Shown here: one piece after another, positions 1 to 7,984 of the stretch | Layout: the number at the start of each line of letters is the position of its first letter | Numbering within the stretch: position 1 is the stretch's first letter | Assembly (NCBI GenBank): GCA_020851735.1 | Contig: JADZCD010000057.1 | Location: forward strand, 1-64,000 | DNA length: 64,000 bases | Origin: Phycisphaeraceae bacterium | GTDB taxonomy: Bacteria; Planctomycetota; Phycisphaerae; Phycisphaerales; Phycisphaeraceae | Direction: 5' to 3' | Position numbers and translations under genes: made by a program | The notes under the pieces: generated by a model | What the model was told of the DNA's origin: nothing | The model's database searches: none | Seen by the model: only the letters and a program-made list of their open reading frames with translations

Positions 1-123
1 ACGAATGACGAATGACGAATGACGAATGACGAATGACGAATGACGAATGACGAATGACGAATGACGAATGACGAATGACGAATGACGAATGACGAATGAC
101 GAATGACGAATGACGAATGACGA
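1..123. repeat. Tandem heptamer array (AATGACG), 17 copies
   Basis: Positions 4 to 122 are 17 perfect copies of the 7-bp unit AATGACG, and the array may extend left of the window. Related heptamer arrays lie at 30698-30718 and 32596-32672, each followed by the same conserved core, and inverted degenerate units (CATTCGN) lie at 237-278 and 8471-8505. A 7-bp unit shifts frame at every copy, so the array does not look coding. Confidence 0.97.
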
Positions 124-278
124 AGTATACGTTAAAGCGCGAGAGTCAAGGAACAGCTTGTTTTTTGTCCGGCAATTCGGGAATCGGTCATGATTTTATC
201 CCTTGCCGTTTACCCCAGTTCTCCGACGTCTTCTTTCATTCGCCATTCGACACTCGACACTCGGCATTCGGCATTCTT
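124..278. repeat. Conserved core of heptamer-flanked element, copy A, with inverted heptamers
   Basis: Directly after the array comes AGTATACGTT, with TCAAGG starting 21 nt after the first base of GTATAC. The same two blocks at the same 21-nt spacing occur at 30723 and 32677. A CGGCAAT unit follows at 170-176. Six inverted degenerate heptamers (CATTCGN type) fill 237-278, so the core is bracketed by heptamer arrays in opposite orientation. No gene is seen here. Confidence 0.75.
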
Positions 279-293
279 CCCCAGACCCCAATC

Positions 294-327
294 ACTTCCG
301 GGCGCGGGGGTCACTTCCGGGGGCGGG
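294..327. repeat. R1 G-rich repeat, two copies, overlapping the rsmJ 3' end
   Basis: Two consecutive units of CACTTCCGGG(G/C)GCGGGGG type. Read on the minus strand, the second unit supplies the last codons and the TGA stop of rsmJ, giving the C-terminal residues PRPRK. Confidence 0.85.
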
Positions 328-1072
328 GGTAAACGTCCCAGCGGACGCCGCGGCCGTGGCAGGAGAAGGCGGGCGGGAGTCCGGCCAAGGGCGGCGCTTT
401 GGGCGGGCGTTTGACGACCACGCGGTGGGCAGCCAGTTGCAGGGCCAGGGGCAGCAGGGCGTCGGCGTCCAGATCATCGCCAGCCAGGCGGCGGAGCAGT
501 TGCAGGGGTCGGCGCTCGGCGGTTTTGCGATTCATGGCGGGGAACATCGGGTCGAGATAAACCACCTGTGGTTGCGGGTTGAAATCGGCCAGCAGTTGCC
601 GGGCGTCGCCTTGGCGGACGGTTAATCGTGCGGCGATTTCGGGTTGGACCAGGCTCAGGCGGCGGTGTGCGTCACAAAGTAAGGCAGCCACCACCGGCTG
701 ACGTTCGATGGCAGTGACGGTGCAGCCGAGGGTTGCCAACAGGTACGCATCTTCGCCCAGGCCCGCGGTGGCGTCGAGAATGGAGGGAGCCTGGGAGCGT
801 TTCTTAAATCCCACAGCCTTGGCCAAGGGTTGGCGCAGCGTTCGGCCGGCCGGGGAAGTCACATCCAGGTGTGCAAAATCCAGAGCCAGCGGGCGACCGC
901 GATGGCCCAGTTCGTGCAGTTCCAGGCGCGTGGCGGTGACGGTCAACACCAGGTCGCCCGGCTGTACGGCGTTGGGATCCGCCAGGGGAAGTCGGCAAGC
1001 CTCGGCCAGGCGGGCGGCGGATTCCCGCAAGGCTGGGTCGAAAGCCGGGATGGCTTGCACCGACAGGGTCAT
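311..1072 (-). CDS. rsmJ: 16S rRNA (guanine-1516-N2)-methyltransferase RsmJ
   Basis: A SAM-dependent methyltransferase of 253 residues that in the known family methylates G1516 of 16S rRNA. The SAM-binding motif I is LDATAGLGEDA (residues 99-109), followed by ERQPVVAALL (123-132), the RsmJ-specific YLDPMFP (172-178) and VVVKRP (208-213). Length matches the family. The start ATG overlaps the stop of the upstream RNase Z-like gene as ATGA, suggesting translational coupling. The natural family ending near DVY is followed here by PRPRK and a stop, all encoded by an R1 repeat, so the C-terminus seems to have been capped by repeat insertion. Function is inferred from motifs and is fairly secure. 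Confidence 0.88.
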   Translation of the reverse strand: MTLSVQAIPAFDPALRESAARLAEACRLPLADPNAVQPGDLVLTVTATRLELHELGHRGRPLALDFAHLDVTSPAGRTLRQPLAKAVGFKKRSQAPSILDATAGLGEDAYLLATLGCTVTAIERQPVVAALLCDAHRRLSLVQPEIAARLTVRQGDARQLLADFNPQPQVVYLDPMFPAMNRKTAERRPLQLLRRLAGDDLDADALLPLALQLAAHRVVVKRPPKAPPLAGLPPAFSCHGRGVRWDVYPRPRK

Positions 1073-2142
1073 CAGCCTTCCAAATCCATCGGCGGCGCGG
1101 GGTGTTGGGCCTCGGCCAATTGTTGCTCATAGCGTTGCCGATTGGCGCGGTGATCCATGAGCATCAGCACGCGGTGTTTCTGATCCGCGGGGATGGCCTG
1201 TTCCAGCCAGGAGCGGGCCTGGGCCAGGAGGGTGCGGCGGGAAAGGTGGGTCAGAATGATCGCCTCAGCCTGGCAATGTTTGAGCAACTGGACGATATCG
1301 TCCAAGTGCAGGTGCATGCCCACAGCGGCGCGGGGCTTGTGGCCCGGCTCCAGGAAGGTGCACTCGGTGATGAGAACGCGAGCCTGGCGAACGTCCGGGC
1401 GATCGAAAAAGCTTCCCCACATGGTGTCGCCGGTGTAGCAGACCAGCGGCACTTCGATGCTCTGGGTGATCGATTTGCCCTGTTTTTTAAGTTGAATCAG
1501 CTGTTCCTGGGGCAGGCCGACCAATTCGGGCAGAAGCTTGCTGCGCTTTTCGACCACGACAAAACCCAGGGACGGCACGGTGTGCGCCGTTTCAAACCCG
1601 CGCAGATAGATGTGGTTTTTGATTTCCACCTCGGCGTCCGGGCCCAGGGAGATGATCTCGTAGGGCGTTTTCTGATTTTCCAGATTGACCCACGATTGCA
1701 TCACGCCCTGCACGGCCGGGGCGACCTTGGGATGGCAGATCACCGTGCCCACGCCCATGCCCTGGAAGTAGCGCTGCGAGAAGTAGTAGGCAATGCCGGC
1801 CGCGTGATCCATGTGCCCGTGGGAGAGGGCGACGAACTTGCTGGCCAGGGCTGCGCGGGGGCAGCGGCCGATGTCAAAGCAGACGTCCAGTTCGGGGATC
1901 TGAATGGCGGTTTCTTCGCCAGCGACGGAGAGCCCCTGGATGCGGAAGGGCGGCACGAGCAGAAACCCCAATTGCGAGGGCCGGGGCGGCAGGCGCGGCG
2001 TGTGGTTCGCGGGGGCGGAGTTACTTCCGGTTGTGATTCCGGGGGCGGAGGCACCGCTTGCTGACGCGCGCGGCTCGTTGATGCCTTTACTTCCGGGGGC
2101 GGGGGCACTTCCGGGGGTGGGGGGGGAGGAATTGGCAGCCAT
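1072..2142 (-). CDS. RNase Z-like metallo-beta-lactamase-fold hydrolase with repeat-derived N-terminus
   Basis: A 356-residue protein of the metallo-beta-lactamase fold, related to ribonuclease Z, which trims tRNA 3' ends. The metal motif is HGHMDH (residues 108-113); a GDT metal-ligand motif and a later LTHLSRR segment complete the site. The fold proper starts near residue 58. Residues 5-46 are unrelated to the family and are translated from R1 units flanking one R4 element (PGSAPAPGS, then NEPRASASGA). The ATG at 2142 has AGGAAG about 12 nt upstream, so the extension is probably translated. The stop overlaps the rsmJ start. It could process tRNA or be a paralogue with another substrate. Confidence 0.82.
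   Translation of the reverse strand: MAANSSPPTPGSAPAPGSKGINEPRASASGASAPGITTGSNSAPANHTPRLPPRPSQLGFLLVPPFRIQGLSVAGEETAIQIPELDVCFDIGRCPRAALASKFVALSHGHMDHAAGIAYYFSQRYFQGMGVGTVICHPKVAPAVQGVMQSWVNLENQKTPYEIISLGPDAEVEIKNHIYLRGFETAHTVPSLGFVVVEKRSKLLPELVGLPQEQLIQLKKQGKSITQSIEVPLVCYTGDTMWGSFFDRPDVRQARVLITECTFLEPGHKPRAAVGMHLHLDDIVQLLKHCQAEAIILTHLSRRTLLAQARSWLEQAIPADQKHRVLMLMDHRANRQRYEQQLAEAQHPAPPMDLEG
2022..2130. repeat. R1 units plus one R4 element inside the RNase Z-like gene
   Basis: R1 units at about 2022-2045 and 2086-2130 surround an R4 element at 2051-2084 containing GCTTGCTGACGCGCGCGGCT. Other R4 copies are at 25764, 57365 and 57981, all in the same orientation, and each encodes NEPR(A/T)SASGA on the minus strand. 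Confidence 0.85.
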
Positions 2143-2242
2143 GGCGGGCGGTCTCTTCCTGCTCGTGCCGAGCGATTAAGAAATGGCGAGGAGGCGGGGG
2201 CACGAGCGGAAGTCAACAAAGCCAAACCATCGCCAGGTTAAC

Positions 2243-2316
2243 AGGCCGCGGTGGGATTCGAACCCACGACAAACGGATTTGCAATCCGTCCCCTTGGTCC
2301 ACTCGGGCACGCGGCC
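2243..2316 (-). tRNA. tRNA-Cys (anticodon GCA)
   Basis: On the minus strand this folds as a complete cloverleaf. The acceptor stem is GGCCGCG paired with CGCGGCC, the anticodon stem is ACGGA/TCCGT with loop TTGCAAA (anticodon GCA), and the T arm is GTGGG-TTCGAAT-CCCAC. The discriminator base is U, as expected for cysteine tRNA. The 3' CCA is not encoded and must be added after transcription. Confidence 0.95.
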
Positions 2317-2525
2317 ACGGAAAAAGTCATTGTTGCAGGCCCTCGCGCGGGCGTCAATAAGGGATGACCAGATTAGGTGGCACAAGGGCTTACGTCGCCC
2401 CATTTTGCTTAGCAGCCAGACAATTATGGGGCTCAAGGCGGTGCTTTTTTCCATGCGCGGCGGGGGCGAATAGCCACGGTCGTCGGTCAAGGCGATAATT
2501 TTGCGTCTATGGAGGATGGCTGGAC

Positions 2526-3287
2526 ATGAGCAAGGACCGCACTAATCGGTGGAACGGGCTCTTATTCGTCATGATCTTCGGTGTTTGGGCCGGTGGTTGT
2601 GCCGCCCCTGCCCGTCAGCCCACGACGCGCCAGGAGCGCCTAACCGCCATGGCGAATCAGCCGCTGCCTCATGGCATGACGCGGATCGTCGTGGAGCGCT
2701 ACGAGCTGGCCAGCGATGACCAGGAGACGGTGCAACTTTTTCTGGATTTAAAGGATCCCCTGGCTCCCGATCCAGCCGCAGCCATGCGTGAGCCGGGGGT
2801 GAAGTTCTTCCCCGCCCAGAAGCAGTTGCCCGCCAAGCTCAAAGCCCAGAGTTATTCCTCGCGCTTAAAGCGGGTCGCTGAGCAGTCGGTCCTGATCACG
2901 CGTGGAGGCATGGCGGACTTTAACGTCACCCGCTTCGGCCCCGGCGGGCAGCGGGTGCAGTGGGTCTGGAAGGAAAAGTCCGACGTCCAGCTGCAGGAAA
3001 CGAACATGAGCTCGTCGGGCTTTCGTCTGGCGGTATTGGACATCCAGGACCAGGCGATCGAATTGGAGTGGATTCCCTACTTTGTCAACGTCTCCGGCGG
3101 GGAAGAAACGGTGGCCTCGATGCACACGCGTCTGACGCTCGAGCCGGATCGTCCGTATGTGGTGATGGCTGGGCAAGCCGTGGAGGAGTCCTCGGTGGTT
3201 GCCAGTTATTTTTCGCGCTGGCGCAGCAATCGCCGGATCAGCACCGTGCTGGTGTTGACCGCCCAGGTCAATCCGAAAAGCGATTAA
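2526..3287 (+). CDS. Lipoprotein of unknown function
   Basis: A 253-residue protein with a lipoprotein signal peptide: charged N-terminus, hydrophobic stretch GLLFVMIFGVW, then the lipobox AGGC with the modified Cys at residue 25. The mature part is hydrophilic, with no transmembrane segment and no motif I recognise. It stands alone between the tRNA-Cys gene and a convergent HD-GYP gene, whose stop is 12 bp away. It is presumably attached to the outer or cytoplasmic membrane. The lipobox is clear but no function can be given. Confidence 0.8.
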   Translation: MSKDRTNRWNGLLFVMIFGVWAGGCAAPARQPTTRQERLTAMANQPLPHGMTRIVVERYELASDDQETVQLFLDLKDPLAPDPAAAMREPGVKFFPAQKQLPAKLKAQSYSSRLKRVAEQSVLITRGGMADFNVTRFGPGGQRVQWVWKEKSDVQLQETNMSSSGFRLAVLDIQDQAIELEWIPYFVNVSGGEETVASMHTRLTLEPDRPYVVMAGQAVEESSVVASYFSRWRSNRRISTVLVLTAQVNPKSD

Positions 3288-3299
3288 TTTTCCGCGCCG

Positions 3300-4502
3300 C
3301 TAGGCGGCCCGGCTCAGGAAGATGCGCAGGCGGTCGGGCAGGGTGAAGTTAAAGTCCCCCACGTCCCGGCCGTCGCACTCAGCCACGTAGAGGCTGGGGC
3401 CATGCTCGCTTAAGTTGATCATCGGCGCCTGGTCGGGAAGGACGCAATCAGCCGAAAACCGCCGGGGATCCTCGATAATCTGCACCGTGGGCCGGCAGGG
3501 GTAGGCTGGGTGATGGTCCACCGCCACCGCCCAGCGCCCGTCGTTTAAACGCAGGATCGTGCCCGGCGGGTAGGGCGGCACCACGCGGATCAGGGCCTGG
3601 AGCACGTGCAGGTCGAACTTGCGGATCAGCGGGTCATGCAGAAACGTCTGCAGGGCCCAGACCGTCGGCTGCGGCGGCAGATTGGGCGGGTTGCGGAAGC
3701 GGGTGAATTGTTCAGCCACGCCCGCGATGCGCGCGAACACGTGAATGCGCCCGCCGTTCAGGATCGGCACATCGCGCCCGGCATAGCCCGAGCCGTCCGT
3801 GCGCTGGTGATGATGCAGAACCACCGCGGCCGCGGAAGGCTCGATCTGCCCGTGCACCAGCTCGTATCCTAAACGCGGATGATCCTGCCACGACGGATCG
3901 GATTCGTCGCCCGTTTCCAGATACCGCTGGCGCACGGCCGGGTCCAGTTGGGTAACGCCGATGTCCAGCAGCATCGCCCCCACGCCGAGGTTGGAGATCG
4001 CCGTCGCCCGGACCGGATCAATATGCGGGCGCTGGCGGATCAGGTAGGTCTCGAGCTTTAGGCCCATGAGAATGGACAGATACGCCACGTTGGGGCTGTG
4101 GCGGGTCAATGCGTCGCCGCTGCCGATCAAGTCTTCGAGAAAGATCGCCGCGGCGGGGTTGTTCATCAGATCCGACACCAGTTCGCCGATGACCTTGCAG
4201 TAGCGGTCGTAGGGAAGCTTGGCGATGGCGTCGGGCTGGGCGGATTGCAGACCGCTGCTGATCTGATCGATCAGCTTGGCCTGCGATTTGGCCACCTGCG
4301 GGCTGACGTAGCGGGAAAGAAAGTCCAGTTGCGGATAGCGCACCCAGACGGACGTTAAGCCCAGGGATTCCAGGCGCCGAATGTTGATCGCCTCCAGCGC
4401 GTAGCCGACCTTCAGCAGATTAAGCTGGCGGGCCTGGGGGTGATATATCGGCAGGGCCAGAACCATGCCGGGCCGGGCTTGGGTAAGAGCGACGCGGAGC
4501 AC
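3300..4502 (-). CDS. HD-GYP-type signalling protein with degenerate HD site
   Basis: HD-GYP proteins hydrolyse cyclic di-GMP. Residues 1-75 form the small N-terminal domain often found before HD-GYP (ARPGMVLALPIYHP), and the HD-GYP fold spans about 130-300. The helix starting HSPNVAYLS is present near 133, but the central HD pair reads LLDIGV (near 176), so the metal-ligand His is Leu. The GYP loop reads HHHQRTDGSGYAGRD (near 229), with Ala for Pro. The protein is probably catalytically impaired and may only bind c-di-GMP. I start it at the GTG at 4502, which has AGGAGA six bases upstream; the frame is open to an ATG at 4649, but that extension does not look like protein. It has 400 residues. 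Confidence 0.75.
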   Translation of the reverse strand: MLRVALTQARPGMVLALPIYHPQARQLNLLKVGYALEAINIRRLESLGLTSVWVRYPQLDFLSRYVSPQVAKSQAKLIDQISSGLQSAQPDAIAKLPYDRYCKVIGELVSDLMNNPAAAIFLEDLIGSGDALTRHSPNVAYLSILMGLKLETYLIRQRPHIDPVRATAISNLGVGAMLLDIGVTQLDPAVRQRYLETGDESDPSWQDHPRLGYELVHGQIEPSAAAVVLHHHQRTDGSGYAGRDVPILNGGRIHVFARIAGVAEQFTRFRNPPNLPPQPTVWALQTFLHDPLIRKFDLHVLQALIRVVPPYPPGTILRLNDGRWAVAVDHHPAYPCRPTVQIIEDPRRFSADCVLPDQAPMINLSEHGPSLYVAECDGRDVGDFNFTLPDRLRIFLSRAA

Positions 4503-4694
4503 GCCTTCTCCTCTTAAGTTGGGCCTGACAAAACAATAAAGACAGCCCTCATGGGAAAGGTCGGCCCAGGCGAGCCCTGGCTTGACTGAGAGAAGACAAC
4601 CCCCGCCTTTATTTGAGAAATAAGGATTCTGGCAGAGAAAGGCAGGCAATCGCTAAGTTGTTTTTTTGCAGCGTGTTGCGAATATGGTCGGCGG

Positions 4695-5288
4695 TTAATC
4701 CGAGATTGACTGGCAGGTATACCGTTGGACGCGCAGCGTCGGCGACCAGTAGTCCGGCGGCAGGCCCGCTTTCATTTTCAAGTGCATCAAAAACTGGTCC
4801 GGCTGGGGCAGCGACTCCCAGACGGCCGGCAGGAACGTGCCGCGATATCGCCCGTCTTCGAGGATCAGGCCGTCGACGCCGGGGCGAATCTGCCGCAGGA
4901 GACCTTGCTGATCGGTGAAGGTCAGCGGTGTCGGCGGGGACAAGATCGAGACGTGGTACGTCAGCTTCTGAGCTTCGGGCCGGGTCACGGGCGGAAAGCG
5001 CGGGTCCTGGAACGCGGCCGCGAAGGCATTCTGCGCCACGTCCACCACCAAGGGCCGGGCGGCCTGCAGCACGCCGATGCACCCGCGCAGGTCGCCGTCC
5101 AGGTGCAGCGTGACAAACGTCGCCCGAACCTGCCGCAGTGCCTCGGGGAACTCCGTCGGGTCGACAGGCAAGGGCTCGCCTTCCTCCAGGCCATAGGCCA
5201 CGGAGTCCCTGGCCAGGCGCAGCAACAGCTCGCCGTCGCCGCCTATCAGAGGCACGTCATTTTCAGTTTGCCAGGACATAAGCGCCAT
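4695..5288 (-). CDS. AMMECR1 domain protein (AmmeMemoRadiSam system protein A)
   Basis: A 197-residue AMMECR1-family protein. The family signature is LRGCIGVLQ in the first half, followed by FAAAFQDPRFPPV and the conserved FLPAVWE segment near the C-terminus. The biochemical role of AMMECR1 is not settled. In bacteria it is usually next to a Memo-like gene and a radical SAM gene; here Memo is directly upstream and overlaps this start by about 26 bp, but no radical SAM gene is near. I choose the ATG at 5288; a second ATG at 5279 is equally possible. The frame continues upstream to 5435, but that part lies inside the Memo gene and is not family-like. Confidence 0.85.
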   Translation of the reverse strand: MALMSWQTENDVPLIGGDGELLLRLARDSVAYGLEEGEPLPVDPTEFPEALRQVRATFVTLHLDGDLRGCIGVLQAARPLVVDVAQNAFAAAFQDPRFPPVTRPEAQKLTYHVSILSPPTPLTFTDQQGLLRQIRPGVDGLILEDGRYRGTFLPAVWESLPQPDQFLMHLKMKAGLPPDYWSPTLRVQRYTCQSISD

Positions 5289-6090
5289 ATCCCACCACGC
5301 GATCGCGCGGCCCGGCGGTGTCGCCGGAGTTGCGCAGATCGACGGTATGCGCACGTAAACCCTTTTCCATCGCCAGTTGCAGCAAGCCTTGAATCGGCAG
5401 ACATCCGCACGCCTGCTCGGGCTGAATTTCCCCAAGCGCCAGATTTTCGATGGCTGCGGACGTTTGTTTGTCCAACAGCTTGGCGTCTTCGTAAACGTGA
5501 TAATGCGACAGGTCCGAGCTGACGACGATCAGCGTTTCTTCTGTGCCCCAGAGCGTGCGCAACGCCGCGGCTACTTCTTGGGCCGTGGTGTCGCCGGCCA
5601 GCAAGGGCACGAGTTTGAAGGGGTGGGCTGTGTGATCCAGGGCGGTGATCAGGAAGGGCAAGTGGACTTCCAGAGCGTGCTCGAGGTGATGAGCCTGATC
5701 CAGCAGGCGCACAAACGGTAAATCAGCCAACGACGCATACGCCTGCCGATCCACCTCCACGGCGCCTAAGGGCGAAGCAAACGCGGCTGCGGAACTGCCG
5801 GCCAGGCCCGCGAATGCCAGCCGATGGGCCGGGCCGATGAGCACCACGCGCTGGATTTTTCCCCGCAGGGGCGTGAGCCGGGCGTACGCGCTGGCGGCGA
5901 TAGGCCCGGAATAGATGTAGCCGGCGTGCGGCACGATGAGCGCCTTGGGCGGGTTTTCGTCCGGCTTAGGTTTTGCCGCCTGGCGCGCAAAAGTTCCGAG
6001 CATGGCCTGCAGTTCGTCGGGATGCTTTGGATAAAACGTGCCCGCCACGGCGGTCGGCCGAACCCAGGGAGTTGTGGAGGAAGCTGACAT
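5263..6090 (-). CDS. Memo-family protein (AmmeMemoRadiSam system protein B)
   Basis: A 275-residue Memo-like protein, structurally related to extradiol dioxygenases. Conserved segments in order are AVAGTFYP, PHAGYIYSGP, IGPAH, EHALEVHLPFL, SSDLSHY and ACGCLP, which together hold the His and Cys residues lining the family's metal pocket. The substrate is unknown. It overlaps the following AMMECR1 gene and the two are probably co-translated. The ATG at 6090 starts five codons inside a possible ATG at 6105; a GGAG lies about 11 nt before 6090. The radical SAM partner of the usual trio is absent from this window. Confidence 0.87.
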   Translation of the reverse strand: MSASSTTPWVRPTAVAGTFYPKHPDELQAMLGTFARQAAKPKPDENPPKALIVPHAGYIYSGPIAASAYARLTPLRGKIQRVVLIGPAHRLAFAGLAGSSAAAFASPLGAVEVDRQAYASLADLPFVRLLDQAHHLEHALEVHLPFLITALDHTAHPFKLVPLLAGDTTAQEVAAALRTLWGTEETLIVVSSDLSHYHVYEDAKLLDKQTSAAIENLALGEIQPEQACGCLPIQGLLQLAMEKGLRAHTVDLRNSGDTAGPRDRVVGYGAYVLAN

Positions 6091-6194
6091 GCCCAAAAAC
6101 TCCATCCCGGTGCGAACGCACCTGCTGACATTTTAATCCCAAATGGGCGGAGTCAGTCAATTTTTTGTGTCTTTTTGGATGAGAATCTCAAACA

Positions 6195-6314
6195 AAATGA
6201 ATCGCCAAGTCGCCAAGAGCGCCAAGAAAATCAGCAAGATGAATGTTTGGATCAAAAAACGTTGATTCATGACTTTTCGGAGCTTGGCGTCCTTGGCGTC
6301 ATGGCGGTTAATCG
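6195..6314. repeat. R5 element, 120-bp inverted-repeat (hairpin) sequence
   Basis: Left end ATCGCCAAGTCGCCAAGAGC and right end GCTTGGCGTCCTTGGCGTCA are imperfect inverted repeats around a less conserved middle. Sister copies lie at 28896-29017 in the same orientation and 41903-42021 inverted. This copy sits between Memo and the GGDEF gene and has no ORF, so it resembles a MITE or large REP-like hairpin. Confidence 0.85.
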
Positions 6315-6360
6315 TTTTTTTGTTGGCGATACGAGAAAAGGAAACGGCCGATCCTGGCCT

Positions 6361-7497
6361 CTACAGCCCCACGTCCTGGCCCTTGCCGGCCCGTTTGGCG
6401 GCGTAGAGGTTCGCGTCGGCCTTGTTAAGCAGGTCCTGCGGCGAAGGGCACGCCTGGGCTCGCAGGGAAGCGATGCCGATCGACAAATCCGCCGTGATGT
6501 GGGCCGGCAGAGCGGTGCTGGCGTGCTGGCGGAAGAGCGTTCGCAATTGCCGGGCGAACTGCGTGACTCGCTCTGACGGGCAGGCGGGCATGAGCACGAG
6601 GAATTCGTCGCCGCCTAAGCGGACGGTGTAGTCGTCGTTGCGGACCGAAGCCTTGATCAGATTGCCCAGGAAAATCAGCAGCTCGTCCCCGGCCGCGTGC
6701 CCCAGGCTGTCGTTGACCTTCTTGAAATTATCCAGGTCGATGAGCAGGCAGAACAGGTCGTCGTGGGCCTGCCGGCAGGAGTCGAACAATTGCTGGAAGT
6801 TTTCGCTTAAGAAGCGGCGATTGCCCAGGTCGGTCAGGGGATCGCGCATGGCCAATTGGTTGAGCTTGAGCGTCGCCTGGCGGGTGGCTTCGCTGATGCC
6901 CTGGTCCATCGTCCGCCGGAGGCGCCCCGCTTCCTGGCGATCGCGCAAGGCGCTGATGTAGACCCGGTGCATGATGCGGGCCATCCGGCCCACCTCGTCG
7001 CGCCGGGCCACGGGCAACTGGTGCGGGGAAACCGAGCGCGGCACGTCCGCCAGGCCGGACATCAGGTGCATCAGTTGATCCAGCGGGCTGACCACCCAGC
7101 GGAACGCCATGATGATCACTGTCCCGCCCACGAAGCTTAAGCCCACGGAAAGAAACACTCCCGGGTCGGCCAATTTGACCACCCACGCCCCCACCAGCGC
7201 GCCGCCCGAGGCCGCCAGGAAGATTAGGAGCGCTAATTTCACGCGCAGCGGCGCGTCGTCCCAGCGGCGATTGCGCCCGGCGGCGTGCGGATCAATCTGC
7301 GTCATGGGGACGGAGGGCGGAGTTGGAGATTGGGGATTAGGGTTTGGACCGAGCCGGGCACTGTGTGCCCGGACCGGCGACACAGTCGCCGGCTCTGATA
7401 AACCAGGAGACACACGCGGAGCTGCATTTGCGGGGGCGTTTCCGGGGGAGCTTCCGGGGGCGGATGAAGGCGCAGTATGGCTGATGAATTCAGTCAC
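6361..7497 (-). CDS. Membrane diguanylate cyclase (HAMP-like, GGDEF)
   Basis: It makes the second messenger cyclic di-GMP from GTP. The 378 residues hold two transmembrane helices (about 86-108 and 113-134), a HAMP-like linker (135-190), a helical stretch and a GGDEF domain (about 212-376) with the intact RLGGDEFLV motif (GGDEF 295-299). An RNDD inhibitory-site motif (286-289) five residues before it predicts product inhibition. Residues 10-62 are low-complexity and translated from R1 units and a nested double hairpin; the ATG at 7305 would skip most of them, and neither start has a good ribosome binding site. The annotated start is GTG. With the HD-GYP protein nearby it points to c-di-GMP signalling. 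Confidence 0.85.
   Translation of the reverse strand: MTEFISHTAPSSAPGSSPGNAPANAAPRVSPGLSEPATVSPVRAHSARLGPNPNPQSPTPPSVPMTQIDPHAAGRNRRWDDAPLRVKLALLIFLAASGGALVGAWVVKLADPGVFLSVGLSFVGGTVIIMAFRWVVSPLDQLMHLMSGLADVPRSVSPHQLPVARRDEVGRMARIMHRVYISALRDRQEAGRLRRTMDQGISEATRQATLKLNQLAMRDPLTDLGNRRFLSENFQQLFDSCRQAHDDLFCLLIDLDNFKKVNDSLGHAAGDELLIFLGNLIKASVRNDDYTVRLGGDEFLVLMPACPSERVTQFARQLRTLFRQHASTALPAHITADLSIGIASLRAQACPSPQDLLNKADANLYAAKRAGKGQDVGL
7349..7397. repeat. Nested double-hairpin repeat in the GGDEF gene 5' end
   Basis: CCGGGCAC-TGT-GTGCCCGG (7354-7372) is followed one base later by CCGGCGAC-ACA-GTCGCCGG (7374-7392). The two loops are complementary. The outer bases GAGCCGG and CCGGCTC also pair, so the block can form a three-way junction. 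It is in frame and would encode VSPVRAHSARLG-like peptide on the minus strand. Confidence 0.8.
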
Positions 7498-7833
7498 TTA
7501 GGTTTTATCGGGTAGTCGCGCAAGCGTCTTAGGTTGGCGACAGGTCCGAGAACGAACAAAGAATGTGGCGGAGAGACATTTAGCCCATCTGTGTAAACCG
7601 GGGGCAGGGGGCGATTTGGCGGGTCAACGAGCCGCGTGATCCCTTCCGGCCGCGCGCACAAAACCGAACACTTTGCCCGCAGTCGCTTGGCAAAAAATTC
7701 ACGACGTAATCCTCTCTCCACAAACACCTTACGCCTCCGCAGGGTGCGCACTGTGCGCACAAAAGCGCTACGACGCCCCTATATAGAGGGACGATTTATT
7801 CGGCTCCCCGGCTCGGTCCCCCGGCTCGGGTGC

Positions 7834-7861
7834 CACACAGCATGCCGAAGGCTGCTGTGTG
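7834..7861. repeat. R7 hairpin (CACACAGC...GCTGTGTG)
   Basis: CACACAGC at 7834-7841 pairs with GCTGTGTG at 7854-7861, and the flank GGGTGC is the inverse of the GCACCC that follows other copies. Related copies are at 12460, 30804, 49366 and 56539. Confidence 0.8.
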
Positions 7862-7984
7862 TTCCCCCCGGAACCCGAACCCCGGAACCCGATTTCTTCT
7901 TCCCTCTCCCCCGCCTTCCGGATGAATCACTTCCGGGGGCCGGGGGGGGGGACATTGGTGCTCGTGCGTCTACTGGAAGCGAAC

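Noticed and set aside
1-123. CRISPR array
   Set aside because: The 7-bp units have no spacers and there are no cas genes.
1102-2064. A 320-codon plus-strand frame
   Set aside because: It is antisense to the RNase Z-like gene, which has a clear metal motif.
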